Shown one piece after another: positions 1 to 11,600 of a stretch of 64,000 nucleotides of DNA. Source of the DNA: Terana coerulea (lineage: Eukaryota > Basidiomycota > Agaricomycetes > Polyporales > Phanerochaetaceae); the NCBI GenBank assembly GCA_024811115.1, contig JAKOGH010000395.1, positions 29,909 to 93,908 on the forward strand, in the 5' to 3' direction. The notes beneath the pieces are model-generated. The model was not told the origin of the DNA. It did not search any database and was given only the letters and a program-made list of their open reading frames with translations. How positions within the stretch are numbered: position 1 is the stretch's first letter; the number at the start of each line of letters is the position of its first letter. A program made the translations under genes and the position numbers.

Positions 1-1904
1 GGATCTTCGGTCATGCGCCTGTTCATCCTGTAGGCCTCTAGCAGAAAACCGTTGAGCGCTTGTGACACTAACGCATGCTGAAGATACGTACCAAGTTCCT
101 CCTCCGTAACCTCATGGCTGTCCGAGGGCTTCTTCTTCTTCCCACTTCCCCACTCATAGGCATCGTCCTCTTTGTCCGCTCTCGCTTTCCGTTTTCGCTC
201 TGCCTGGATCGCATCTGCCAGCCGATTCTCGTCTAGGCTGACCTCGCCTTCTCCGAGTCTTCGTTTGGAGAACAGGTTTTCGGCTTTGCGACGGCGGTCA
301 TCGACGGTCTCGGTCGTGGATGACGATGCTTCCGGTTGCTCAGAAGGCTGTGACGCAGGGGCAGATGATGAGGGAACGGCGGAGGTAGATGCGAGGAGGT
401 TTTGAGCGCTCGAAGCTTGTGCAGCTTCGATACCAGCGTCACCAGTGCAGTAGGAGACATGGACGGTGGAATGACAGCAGGCGTAACCCCACTGCCCAGA
501 GGCGGCGTCGTAGAAGGAGCCCCACACAGCAGTGTGGTTGTTGATGTACACTAAACGGGGTCAGCTGGCTGGTAGATGATCAGGTGAAGCTACTCACCAT
601 CTTCTGCATACTTTGACCTCGTTTTCGTCCTCTCGCGGCCTTTCACAACCTGACCCGTCCTTGAGAATTCGACGTACTCTTCGGTTTGGCCTTGAAGCAG
701 CTCCTTTGGGGCCTTCTGGAGGTATTCCTCACCGCCATACCTGGCTAGGATGCTGACCTTGCTCGTATCTTTCATCTGCTCCTTGGCCTTCTGGTATTGC
801 CGGTGCAGAAGTTGGCCCTCCGTTGGGTTCGAGGTGACATGAACATCGTTGCCTCCAGCAGCAGCGCCCCAGGCAAATAGCTGGAGCTTCTGAACGTCTG
901 TGGCCTCACCGGAGTATCGTAGGAAGTTCTCCCCGCAAAGCGGGCCTCTTCCGGTGGGACGTTCTTCAACGGGTTGTCACGCATGGAACGAGTCTTCGGA
1001 TCGTAGTACGCGGACTCCGGGTCCAAGTTGATGAGGTACTTCGCGGTATCTTCTCGTATACGCAGGTTGCGCACGGTGATACGGGTCTTCGTGTCCAGCT
1101 TCTGGCCGACAGCATCCGCCGACTCTGCGTACTTGTCCGCATCCTCGTCCTCCTCATCACTGCTCCCAAAGTCATCGTCCCTCTTATCCCCTTCCGCCTT
1201 CTCCTTGCCTGCCTTTGCAACCTTCCGCACGGCAGCAAGATCTGTCGTCGTCTGCTTGTCAATCTCCTCCTCCCGTAGCTTCTGTCGAGCCGCCTCCACT
1301 GCTTGGTACTCGTCATATAGCTTCTTGTGTTCAGAGGGATCGTAGCCGTTCCACCTGTCTCTCTTCGCATCATAGCCGGTGGCAACATCTTGGATGACCT
1401 CGTCCGGGGCAATGTCCTTCCCCGAGAACTTCGCTCCTCGCTTCCTAGGGCGTTCCAGACAGTCTTGTTTCTTGTGGGTAATGGCACCACAGTTCTCGCA
1501 GGCTCCTTTACGATACTTCTTGGCCGCGGGTCCGGCTTTGGCACCTCGGTCGTACCAGTTATCAAGCTTGTCGGCGGAACGGTCGTACTCCGGGATACGT
1601 TGGTGCGACAGTGAAGGAGCGCCAGTGTCGAGATACCATGGAGCCTGAGCAATGTATTCTGTATGGTAACATCAGTGCATGCCTCTGACCGCCGTAATGA
1701 GGGGCATACGAGGTATGTGAGGATTGATAACATGACCCTCCTCGTCTACCGCGGCAGGAGCGGTACCAGCCTTCCGAGCTGCGTCAAGATCCTTCTGCCT
1801 GCGAAACTCCTCCCTCGAGAGCTTTCCTGTAGCTGTTTCAACATTTCAGTGAACAAGTCAAACCAGTTGAAGGAGAAGATGGGCGAACCTGAAGCAGAGG
1901 CCAT
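1..1904 (-). CDS. SLU7: Pre-mRNA-splicing factor SLU7 (3' end cut by window edge)
   Basis: SLU7 is a second-step spliceosomal factor that helps 3' splice-site choice in the nucleus. Exon 1 encodes only MASASG. A short intron then leads to [11 protein letters not shown], the usual family N-terminus, and this fixes the start at 1904. The CCHC zinc knuckle [14 protein letters not shown] lies at 1459-1500 (minus), followed by the family block around [19 protein letters not shown] and a Lys/Glu-rich acidic stretch. After an intron near 540-590 the [20 protein letters not shown] and SYCTG motifs follow. The frame is open to base 1, so the last part of the C-terminus is outside the window. Homology is clear from family knowledge; the exon borders are my reading. 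Neighbour SR140 is also a splicing protein, but the two are convergent with a tRNA between them and are probably not co-regulated. Confidence 0.95.
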
Positions 1905-2009
1905 GACAGTCGACGAATGAGTGAAGCAACCACGTAAGCGCCCTTGTATGGCTCTCTGACTGCACACTGGTGACTGCACAGTGCAGATGGTAAAAGATGA
2001 CAAAACAGT

Positions 2010-2102
2010 TGACAGTGACGAGATTCGAACTCGCGCGGGAAACCCATCACGGATTGGATTCAGTACCTAAACGTGACGCCGTAACCACTTGGCTACACTG
2101 CC
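2010..2102 (-). tRNA. tRNA-Leu (anticodon UAG) with intron
   Basis: On the minus strand the acceptor stem GGCAGTG pairs with CACTGTC and the discriminator base is A, the leucine determinant. The D arm is GCC/GGC and the anticodon stem is TCACG/CGTGA. The anticodon TAG lies at 2067-2069, there is a long class-II variable arm, and the T arm holds TTCGAAT. An intron of about 13 nt (2053-2065) sits one base after the anticodon, the standard nuclear position. The class-II shape and A73 favour Leu over Ser. Confidence 0.9.
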
Positions 2103-2271
2103 TTACTAAGACATGTCTACATTACATAATGAGCAGTAATCAACTCTGCTGTCCTCATTGCGTTCTTGCAATTGCCTCTTGAAAGCTTGAACGCTCGCCT
2201 GCTCTCTGCCACCACTTCATTCCTGCAGATATTCACAGTTGTGCCCCTTCGATATAGACATCACCAGTAGT

Positions 2272-5133
2272 ATGGACAAGACGAAATCGAAACTCGCCGC
2301 TTTTTTTTAACGATGACGACGAAGAGCCTGCATACCCAGTGCGACGGATACGGAATCATTCTTTACGTACACACTCACCGACAGATTGCTTTCCCGCTAG
2401 CAAAAGGCAGTAGACGACCACAAGCTGTCCCAGTATGCTCAGGGGACTGTGAGGAAGTCTAAGCGAGAGAAGGAGAAGGAAGCCGCAGAGGCGAAGCGGA
2501 AGGAAGAAGAAGAGAACGCAGCTAAAGCATACGCGGAGTTCTTGCAGACGTTTCAAGGGGAGGATGCTGACCGCAGGAAGTCTGGCGCAGCGTTCGTGAA
2601 AGCTGGCGAGGAGAGGACATATGCACCCTCAGCGCGGAGTTTTGCAGAACCCTCTAGGGCAGCTCAAATGCTTGCGTCTGGGTCTGGGGTAAGAGAACTC
2701 TCCGCTGTGCGGTACCTCAACATGCTTACAGTGCTTCAGCCTCCATCACCTCCTCCAATTGCCCAAAAACCGAAGGGAAAACGCGCGATGGACTCTTTCC
2801 TGGAGGAGATCAAAAGGCATGTAACGTTCCATAAGCGATATATTATTCTTGACTGACCCTCATTAGAGAGCAGGCAACACGAGAGTCCAAATTCGGCCGT
2901 CATGGTCAGAGCTTTTCGCACAATTGTCGTTGATGTTGAACTTATGCGCCTTAAAGCTACTCAAGGACGCTCTGTCACGGCCATGGCTGCATATGAAGGG
3001 CAGAGCGGTAGCAAGGATCGAGGTGACCCGGAGGTAGGTACATGCCCTCCTCTACTATTCTCACCTTGACTCATGCTGTCACAGACATCAAACATATTCG
3101 TAGCTAATCTACCTCCGTATGTGAACGAGCAGAGTCTCGGGATGTTCTTCGCCAAAATAGGCCCAGTAGGCTCGGTGCGCTTTCATCATCCTCGCGCATT
3201 TCGCAGCTATTGATACCACATTGTCCTGGTGCTCGTCCAGGTGAAAATCATGTGGCCGCGTGGAGACGCTACGATTGGCCCGGGCAGTGATATGACCGCC
3301 TCCCGGCGATCCAAAAACGCGGGCTTGAGTGGATTTGTAGCCTACATGAAGCGTAAAGATGCTGAGGGCGCTCTCCGTGAACTTGATGGCTTTGACTGGG
3401 GCGGATCTATTCTACGAGTGGGATGGAGTAAAGCGGTACCAGCTCCCGCAAAAGCCATGTATGGTGAGTGAGCGCCTCATTGAACGAGATTTCAGTAAAT
3501 TGAGTGAGTTTTAGTGGTCAAGAAAGCCCGGTCTGAGTCCAGAAGTCGTTCTCGGAGTAGGTCCAGGAACCACTCCCCTCGGCGGCGTCAAAGCAGAAGC
3601 AGGAGTCCGGTGCGCCGCAGCGGAGAGCATCGTCGCTCTTACAGCCGTTCCCGTTCCCGTTCCCGGTCTCACTCACAATCACGGTTAGACCGACACCAAC
3701 GTCCTTCATATAGCCATTCCCGGAGACGTGACGGTCGTTCTCGCTCTCCTTCACGCTCGCGCTCGAGATCTCCAAGGCGGCGCTCGCATAGCCCTCTTAG
3801 TGAAGGCGAAGACATATCAGAACAATTCATCAGGACGGTTGCCGGAGAGGTCAAGGGACACGGCGATGATTACGCAAAGAGTCTACAAGAGCGCGAGCAG
3901 TCCAATCCTCGGTATGCCTTTCTCAAGCCAGGCGTAAGTATTTTTGCAATCGGCTTATACACGCGATTGACGAACTGTCTTGTAGCATCGCGGACACAGA
4001 TTTTACATCGGTCTCATAGAAAGGGAGAAATCAGTTGAACCGGAGTTTGATGATGAGGTGCGTGACAAACAACGTCTCGTTCACAGCTGTCTCATATTTC
4101 TATCCGGTTAGGGATACAACTCTATATGCTCCACAGATTCTGCAGAAGAATCAGAGCGAGAACATGGACGCAAGAATCAGCTCGGCAAACTCGCACGACG
4201 TCGTTTCGAGGCCATGCTCCGGGCGCTCTCAGGACGGCGCGGCGAACTCGCGCGATGCATGGCATTCAGCCTTGAGCATGCTGAGGCAGCATCTGAGGTC
4301 CGTTCCCCTCATCTCATCTCCGCTTGTCACGCTTATATGTTTGTATACAGGTGGCGGATATCATAATATCATCATTATTGGTTGACGGCACAGCTGTCCC
4401 GCGCAAGGTTGCACGACTGCACCTCATCTGCGACATTCTCCATAACTCGGCTGCGCCGCTGCCCATGGCATGGAAATTCCGACAGGAGTTTCAAGCCAGA
4501 CTGGGCATCGTCTTTGACCACCTCTCCACAATCTACCACTCCTTCCCCGGACGTATTACGGCCGAGACGTTCAAGAAGCAGATCTTGGCCATTGTGGACA
4601 TTTGGGATGACTGGATTGTGTTCCCGCCGGACTTCACAGGTGAGCTGAGACAGAGGCTGGAGGGGATGACGGTACAAAGTATCGAGGAGGAGGAAGTCGT
4701 GCCTGTCGTTGAGGAAGAAGATATCACTACGGCGGTCAAATCGAAGTTTAAGTCAAGCTCGTTCAAGCCAGCAGAAGAGGTTCCGGACCCTGTCCCTTCG
4801 TTCTCTACCACTGCTGCAGTTGGCACTCCCAGGGCTATGGATGATGACGGCGAGCCTATGGATGTTGGTAGTGACGTGGATGGCGAACCTGTGGACGATG
4901 TCGATGGCGAAACTATCGATGACGACCTCGACGGAGCTCCACTTGCTGAGGACGTTGACGGAGAGCCCTTGGCAGACGACCTTGACGGCGAACCTATTGC
5001 TGAGGATCTTGACGGGGAGCCCATTGTAGATGATGTCGATGGTGAACCCATGGAAGATGTCGACGGTGTGCCTATGGAGGATGTTGATGGTGAGCCCATG
5101 GATGACGGTGATGGTATTCCGTTCACTGTGTAG
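2272..5133 (+). CDS. U2SURP: U2 snRNP-associated SURP/CID protein (SR140-like)
   Basis: This is the SR140/U2SURP splicing factor, a nuclear U2 snRNP partner. In order I see: a basic/acidic N-terminus (YAEFLQTFQGEDADRRK); the family block SVTAMAAYEGQSGSKDRGDPE; an RRM with RNP2-like NIFVANLPP (about 3090) and the GFVAYMKRKDAEGAL strand; an Arg/Ser-rich stretch (3520-3800); a SURP-like helix region (YAFLKPGHRGHRFY); a CID-type helical domain (4350-4660); and an acidic repeat tail. At least seven introns are needed. The RS tract inside the protein is unusual in position. The start MDKTKSKLAAFF is followed by a T8 run (2301-2308) that causes a stop. With seven T the frame continues NDDDEEPAYP and then splices in phase to QKAVDDHKLSQY. 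The gene is therefore probably intact and the extra T an error. Confidence 0.9.
4843..5124 (+). repeat. Acidic DVDGEP decapeptide repeat array in SR140 tail
   Basis: About ten imperfect 27-30 nt units encode variants of D-[VL]-D-G-[EAV]-P-[MLIV]-x-[ED]-D at the very C-terminus of the SR140-like protein. Units differ at the nucleotide level (GAC/GAT, GGC/GGT mixed), so the array looks old or selected at protein level and is not a recent slippage product. Every unit keeps the Gly-x-Pro core with flanking Asp, giving a strongly negative tail. Confidence 0.85.
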
Positions 5134-5683
5134 GAGTACAGGAATGTAGCTCTAGTCAAATCCCTCTTGCTGTATTGTACATTGTATGCCACGGCTGCTG
5201 TGTGCAACCTCTGGTGTGGATGTCCTGTCGGCTGTGAGCAATTCTGCATCCAAGTGCCTCAAGTAGCACCATGGCTAGTAACTGCAAACACGAACGCGTC
5301 GCAAAGAGCCACTAGCCTGCATTCATAAGTGTGCAATCCCGCAAGCTGTCACACTACGGCAGCAGTCCTACCCGGGTCAGGTGCTTGCTTTAACCACAGT
5401 GCCCTATCGAAGGCCGGACGCTCGAGCTTCTAAACGCCTGCTCCGTCAACATCTACGCAGACTAGGTATTGAGTTCTCATGACCCCCTGAAAAGATGCAA
5501 GCATCGCAGTTTTTCCATGGCACCAATGTGTTAAGGATCCCACCGCTAAGTATAGCTCTCACCGCTAAGGATAGCCTGGCGCATCCCTTTAAGGCCCTTA
5601 TAGCAGCCAGATTAAATGCGAGCACCGAACATTACCTCCTGTTCCGTTGATAGCCCCCTTCGTTCTGCAGTGCAACCTCCAAA
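5134..5683. other. Intergenic region with a 19-bp tandem repeat
   Basis: This stretch joins the 3' side of SR140 and the promoter of the MFS gene. It contains two adjacent 19-bp units starting CACCGCTAAG (5541-5559 and 5560-5578, 16 of 19 bases equal) about 110 bp before the permease start. They could be a regulatory site. No ORF here is convincing. Confidence 0.5.
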
Positions 5684-7503
5684 ATGTCTTACTCGATCAC
5701 ATCGTCCAAGGATGAGGATGCCGAAAAAGTCGATATCAATGAAGTCGACCCCGACGCTGAATTTGGCGGTCAGGATGCTAGAAGAAAGCTAGAGCGCAAG
5801 CTTTTGCAGAAATTGGACATGCGCATGTCTATATTAGTGGTCATCTATATCCTTAACATTGTGAGTTGAGCATCCCCTTGCAACGTAACCAGTCTGTACT
5901 CACAAGAGTTTGGTATGTTCAGGTTGACCGTAACAACGCTGGGTAGGCACTTACCCATAGCTCAATTGTCATATGATAACTTGAATGTCAAACACCTCAG
6001 TGCCGCACGCTTACGAGGATTGGAAATAGATCTTCACTTAACGGGGCAAGATTTCCCATCTTTACTCTCTATCCTATACGTTGGATACATCCTGATGCAG
6101 ATTCCTTCGTGCGTCATAATCGTTCGCTTCTTGGCGGTGGTGAATAATCTTGTCCAGAAACATGCTCTTGAACTACTATGGCAAGCCATCGCTACAGCTC
6201 CCGATATGCGTGATGGTCTGGGGAGTGTTGTCTGTCCTGACTGGAATTACGAAGAAGTAAGTACCTAGGCTGTTCGTCCCGAAACATCGGACTGACCAGC
6301 TTAGCTTCGTCGGCGCCCTCCTTGACGAGGTTCTTCCTCGGTTTCATCGAAGCCGCCTTCTTCCCCGGCGCGCTCTTCCTGCTGAGCAAATGGTACAAGC
6401 GCAACGAACTCGGGTATCGCACGGCCATGCTCTACTGCGGCAACATCATCAGCAACGCCTTCGGCTCGCTCCTTGCGTCGGGCATCCTCGACGGCATGCA
6501 GGGCAAGCTTGGGCACGCGGCATGGCGGTGGCTGTTCTACATCGAGGGCGCGCTCACGATCTTCGTCGCCTTCTGCGCGATGTTCATCCTCCCGGACTTT
6601 CCCGCTACAACGCACCGCAAGTGGCTCAGCGACGAGGAAAGACGGCTGGCGCTGCGCCGCATGGAAGAGGATGCGGGTGTGGGCGACGAGAGCGAGACGG
6701 AAGTGACGCAGATGCAGGGATTGGTCATGGTGGTGAAGGACTGGAAGACGTGGGTTTTGACCCTCGCGATGACAGCACAGCTCACTTGCCTGTCGTTCAA
6801 CGCATACTTCCCGACGTTGTCAGCGACCATGGGATTCAACACTACGGTGACGTTGTTGCTGTGCGCGCCTCCGTTCGCTTGGACAGCAGTAGAGGCGTTC
6901 CTCGTCGCGCAGTAAGTCGCAGGAGCCATTCCATACTCTCGCTGCTGATAACATTGTCCTTCTAGGCACTCGGATAGAGTCGGAGAGCGATTCTGGCACT
7001 GCACCATCCCCTTCATGGTCGGCATAGTCGGATTTATCATAGCCATATCGACAATGAACATTGCTGCGAGATACGTCTCCCTGTGAGTCCCATACTTCTA
7101 TGTGCAAGATAAAAGCGCTTACCCGGGCTGAAAAGCTTCCTGATGGCGCAATCCTACGCCGGATTCGTCGTTCTCTATGCATGGGTTAGCAATACGTTCC
7201 CCAGACCACCTGCAAAGCGTGCAGTTGCTGTTGCGTTCATAAATGCCTTTGCGCAGTTGGGAAATATCGCCGGGTCGTGAGTACCCTCTCTCAGAATTCA
7301 ACAGCTTGCTGACGTCTATGCGCAGCTACGTTTGGCCCATCGAGTGGGGGCCTACATATACCAACTCGTATGCGATCTGCATCTCAGCCGCTGGCTTTTC
7401 AATTATTCTGCTGGCGATCATAAAAGTGCACCTAGAATCAGTAAACAAGAAATTGGACGCAGAAGAAGAAAATCAGGAAAAGGGGTTCAGATACCTCTCT
7501 TAA
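5684..7503 (+). CDS. MFS permease, allantoate/anion:cation symporter type
   Basis: This is a plasma-membrane major facilitator of the Dal5/ACS group; members import allantoate, nicotinate, pantothenate or related anions. Joined exons give an N-terminus MSYSITSSKDED, then KLLQKLDMRM, the first membrane helix ILVVIYILNI, VDRNNA, YVGYILMQIPSNMLL, TRFFLGFIEAAFFPGALF, the Trp-Arg loop GHAAWRWLFYIEGALT, and a second six-helix half ending VKDWKTWV to AFAQLGNIAGSYVWP. About eight exons are needed. Around 6320 the expected F-V-G-A-L-L-T-R-F is broken by one extra base in a TT pair (6322-6323). Apart from that the gene is full length (about 500 aa). The substrate cannot be read from sequence. Confidence 0.88.
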
Positions 7504-8562
7504 TTACCTGTGTACTGTACAAGAGCTCGAAGTTCTCCTCTTGACGGGCGGCTTAAGTAATCGCATGATTACAGCAGGCTTAAGTTCTCGATGTATCGTT
7601 GACGAGGATGACGGAAGAAGATGTCGACGGTGGAAAGAGAGTAAGTGACGTGCGCGCTTCCTAGTTCGATCTTCTGCTGCTCGGCGTTTACCGAGACCGC
7701 GGCGCCACAACGCTCAGCCTTCCCTAATTTAGACGAGGCAGTGAGGCGGGCCGGGCGGCCGCCCCCACTAGCTAACCGCAAGGTCTGCCCACTACGCCGA
7801 TTGGTGGCCATATGTTTGAGCACGGCGTGGACAGTCTTGTGAAGTTGTGCTAGTAGATATTCTGCAAGTGCTGTAATTTGGTCATTGTGGATTGCACGAG
7901 TCTCCCGTATTACTACCAGGCTTCCAGTCAAGTATGTATGATGCTTCCGTGGACAAGAACGATACGCAGATGCGAACACTGATCGACTACTATAGACTAC
8001 CAAGAGACGTGCTGCCAAACAAAAGTGGGACGACGCAAAGCAAAGATTGCATGTGTAATGGCTGCTAAGCTGGGTGTAACGATATGGCCGAGGAAAAAGA
8101 GCGGTACATTAGGCTAGATAATCGGAAAAAGAACGACCTCGAGGTCGCAGCGTCCGCAAGTGCAGCTGTAGGGGATGAGGTTGTGCGCTATTCAAAAGTC
8201 AAAAATCTGCAGGTGACGAGGGAGCTCAGCTCGCCCCATGTGGCTAAGAGGCCCCGTTCATCCGAAGACCCGCCATGGCACCTTCGAGTGAACCTTGTGG
8301 GTTCGCACCTCGGCTCGAGCCTGGCCGCGAGCTGGAAAGTGAAGGATAGAGTCATCGTCAATGTCAATATCAAGACCGTGTGTTTGAGGGACGTTGTGGG
8401 AACATGTTAGGCGTGAAAGAAGGCGACCCATGCGAGAAGTGCGGGAAGTAACAAGGCTTGAACTTGAAGGGGATCGGGGAAGTGTGAGAAATGTGAAAAA
8501 GAAAGGGTCAAAATGAAAGACTTCCAAAGAAAAGAATAAAGGTAGGCGTCAAGGTTTGGCAC
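7504..8562. other. Intergenic, no supported gene
   Basis: Two open frames (minus 7569-8018, plus 8084-8410) have no domain, no signal peptide and no recognisable homology. I treat them as chance frames. The segment is flanked by the 3' ends of the convergent permease and MAPKK genes, so it mostly holds terminator/3' UTR sequence. Confidence 0.5.
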
Positions 8563-10173
8563 TTACGAATCCTCGTTTTGTTGCTTCTTCCATCCCCAAA
8601 CCTTGCGGAGCCAGAACGCCATGTTGACTTCCTGCGTCATGACCCTCACGATCCATGGGTGGGTCAGCAGCTTGCTCGGTGTGGGCCGCCGGTCAGGCTG
8701 CCGAGTGAGACTACGGAGCGTCGTAAGCGTATGAAACAAGCCAGGGATAGCGCCGATACTCACGCGACTTTGATGAAGTCCTTCATTTCGGCGCTGTATT
8801 CAATCCCGTCTTCATCCTCGAGCTCGGGCGGCTGCAATTTCCGCTTAATGGCGACTGTCATCCTCGTAAACGGCACGTACCTCGTTCTGAGTGATGAACA
8901 TCATGAGTTCTATCTGCGCAAGGTCATTGGGCAGAGGAAAACGGTTCTGGATAAGTTCGAGCAGGGTTATGCCACTTGACCATACGTCCGATCGGATGCT
9001 GTATTGGTCGCCCGTGAGGCGTTCGGGCTATATTTGCAGGCGGATTAGCAATAGTGCAGGGTAGACATGAGACAGTGCACGCACCGCCATATACAGGCTC
9101 GTGCCCGTGAATGTGCCAGCATTCGAGTTGACCAGTTCTCCGGAAACGCCGAAGTCACAGAGCTTGACCACACCCTCACGTGTCAGCAGCACGTTCGGCG
9201 GTTTGATGTCTCGATGAATGGTTTTCTGTGAGTGCAAGTATGCAAGGCCCGACAAGATCTGCGGCATCATTAGTCGGATATCAGCGGACATCATCACAGA
9301 CATGATGATACTCACACCTTCGGCGAGCCGACCTGCAACCTTCTCTCCAACGCGCGCGCCGATCTGTCTCATCCGCTTGCCAACGGACTCGAGACTGCCG
9401 CCCTCACAAAACTCCATGACCACCTTGACCTCGCTCGACGAAGAGGACATGTACGCTCCGTAGAACTTGATAATGTTTATGTGCGACGTCGACGAGATTA
9501 TCTTGATTTCACGTAGTAGCTGCTTCATCGGCGCCTCGAGCGTGGTGATCGACTTCCGCGCCATAATCATACCCGTCCGCCTGTCCCGCACTTTGTAGAC
9601 TGCGCCGCCAGCTCCCTCGCCGAGCCGAGTTTGTTCCTCCAAGATGTCGTCGGTGTACTGGTCGAACTCCTCGACTGTTTGTCGCAGGTTCTCCATGGAT
9701 ACGATCGCGGGCGGTCGTGTCTGTGGGGAAATAGTAGCCTGAGGGCGGATGGTCGGCTCGCTGTCCGCATTGCTCAGCGGCGCCGACAAATTCGCGTTGA
9801 TTTGGGGAGAGTAGGAGCCATTCGCGTTGTTTGGACCTCCGGCATAGCCACCCGCGAAAAGGCTGTCGCCTGAGTTGAAGTCGAGCTTGGGGAGCTTGAG
9901 CTTTGGCTTCGAGCCTGACAATCCGGAGAGCTGAAGAGAAGGCCGGCTTGGGCCAGGGCTTGTGGACAGACCGGGACTCGTTGGTAGAAGTAGGGAAGAG
10001 GAAGAGCTATTCCCGTTCTGTGAGCTGGAGGATAGAGCGACCTGCTCCCTCAAGTTTATACTCGACGATTTACGACCGTTCAGCGACTCGACGTCAGAGG
10101 ATCTGTTGTAAGGAGCTGCCGGTGAGGCTGCTCGTTGCCGAGGGCCCATTGGGCGCGGAGGGTTGAGCGACAT
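8563..10173 (-). CDS. MKK1: MAP kinase kinase, cell-wall-integrity (MKK1/2) type
   Basis: This is a dual-specificity kinase that in fungi phosphorylates the SLT2/MPK1 MAP kinase downstream of BCK1. It has a Ser/Pro-rich N-terminal half (start MSLNPPRPMGPRQ at 10173), then the kinase domain: glycine loop GEGAGGAV, invariant Lys in MARKSI, catalytic IHRDIKPPNVLL, LCDFGVSGE, activation segment with SNAGTFTGTS, PERLTGDQYS, and a C-terminal end LTHPWIVRVM followed by WLRKVWGWKK. The GAGGAV loop and the SGELVNSNAGTFTG segment match the MKK1 branch better than STE7 or PBS2. Several short introns interrupt the domain. The stop TAA (8563-8565) overlaps a strong donor GTAAGT, so a spliced, longer C-terminus is possible. 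Confidence 0.9.
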
Positions 10174-11600
10174 GGCGTGCAGCGTTGGACGACGCCGGCG
10201 ATGAAGAGGAGAACGAGGACGGGATGAAAGACGTTGAATGCAAGCAGCAGCGGCCCTGCAGTAGTAGGGCATTGATATAAAAGGAAGGCAATACAATGTG
10301 ATTATGGTTGCCACGTGCGTTGCCACGGAGTTTGCATCCGCCCTCGCCTCACTCCCGCCTTCAAGCTTTCGTCCATCTTCCATCCCGCCTCCATGTCGCC
10401 GCCCTAAACTCATTCAAATGAGCGGGCTCTCGCGCATGTCAGCCTTTCTGTCTGAGCCTTGCAGCTCCGTGGCCAAGCGTCCGCTCTCCGTGCCTGTCCT
10501 GGCTGGCCGACCTCCAGAACACCGCGCGGAAACCCCGGTCTGCGCCTTGCGTTTGGGTGGTCTCTACTGCTTCTGCACGTCTAGAAAACGCTTTGGACAG
10601 CACCGGACGGTCCTCGCCACGCCCTTTCTCGCGTTCGGCTACACGGCCGCTTCCCGCGAGCACCCTGTTTTGCGCGCGACGTTCAGTTACAGGCGGTTGC
10701 ATGCGTCGCCGCGCTCGCATTCGCTTCATGACCGCCCGGTGCCCTGAAACTGGCCACTTTCCAGAAGCATTCGGGTCAGGCGATAATAGATGTAGTTCTA
10801 GACAGAAGGTTTCGGGGCTTGTAGAGCCGGGGCTGGAATGCTTCTGCCATTCCAGCGTTCTCACCGCTCACTTGTTCAGTCCTCCGCTTTACCACGGATG
10901 CTATCCACTTCTCCATCCGTCGCAGCACCGGCAAGTTCTCTCCGCGCTAGATCTCGAAGGCCATCGCTGATAATCGTACCTAGGCGAGATCTCAGTGCAC
11001 GGTACAAAGGTCTCGAACGCATGACGTGGGATCCCCACATTCCCTCCTTGGATACAAGTCACTTCTCCCGACTGCGAGTGGTGAAGCAGGCTGAGACGCC
11101 TTATGCGACGCGGTAATCTTGTCGATTCTCTTTCACCGTCACGTACAGCAATTTACCCGCAATGTTCTCTATACACCTGTGTTGGAGCCAGACCTTGTGG
11201 CACTGGGTGAGATTGCCCAGACCTGAACTCAGCCATTCATCCGAATATTGTGGCGTAGTATGCTCGCAGGTGGCTGTTGCGAAATACCGTCTGTCAACAG
11301 GGTCTTGTACCTACTTTCGCCGCACCCCAGACATCCGATCCGACGACTCCACTGGAAGTTCCCATCGCTTTAGCGCAGTACAAGCTTGTCACATCCGCGC
11401 TCATCGCGCTCGGTTAGCTCTACCTGAGATGCTGCGTCACAGTACTGTCATGACATATCAACTGCAACAACGCCCAACGTAATCTGGACTTCCTAGACGA
11501 GGGCCAAACTCATGGTTGGCGCGGAGAGCCTGCGTGTATATAATCAACCACGCTTTTTGTCAAGCGTTCTGACCGCAGTTCCACTCATCGCCTATTTCTT
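10174..11600. other. Intergenic between MKK1 and the SDR pair
   Basis: This is the divergent upstream region of the MAPKK (minus) and SDR copy 1 (plus). Open frames at 10298-10747 (plus) and 10439-10864 (minus) overlap each other, are rich in Arg, Ser and Pro from base composition, and show no domain. I do not call them. The right end holds the TATA box of the SDR gene. Confidence 0.5.
11537..11543 (+). promoter_or_regulatory. TATA box of SDR copy 1
   Basis: TATATAA lies 58 bp before the ATG at 11601. A shared box AACCACGCTTTTTG follows at 11546-11559, and a near copy (AACCACGCCTTTTTG, 13213-13227) lies before SDR copy 2. The paralogs therefore probably keep parts of one ancestral promoter. 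Confidence 0.55.

Noticed and set aside
7569..8018. A minus-strand 149-codon gene between the permease and MKK1
   Set aside because: No domain, Arg/Ser-rich from base composition, and located in the 3' flank of both genes.
10298..10864. Overlapping 149- and 141-codon frames on opposite strands upstream of MKK1
   Set aside because: No domain, Arg/Ser/Pro content follows base composition, and opposite-strand frames of equal length suggest chance.
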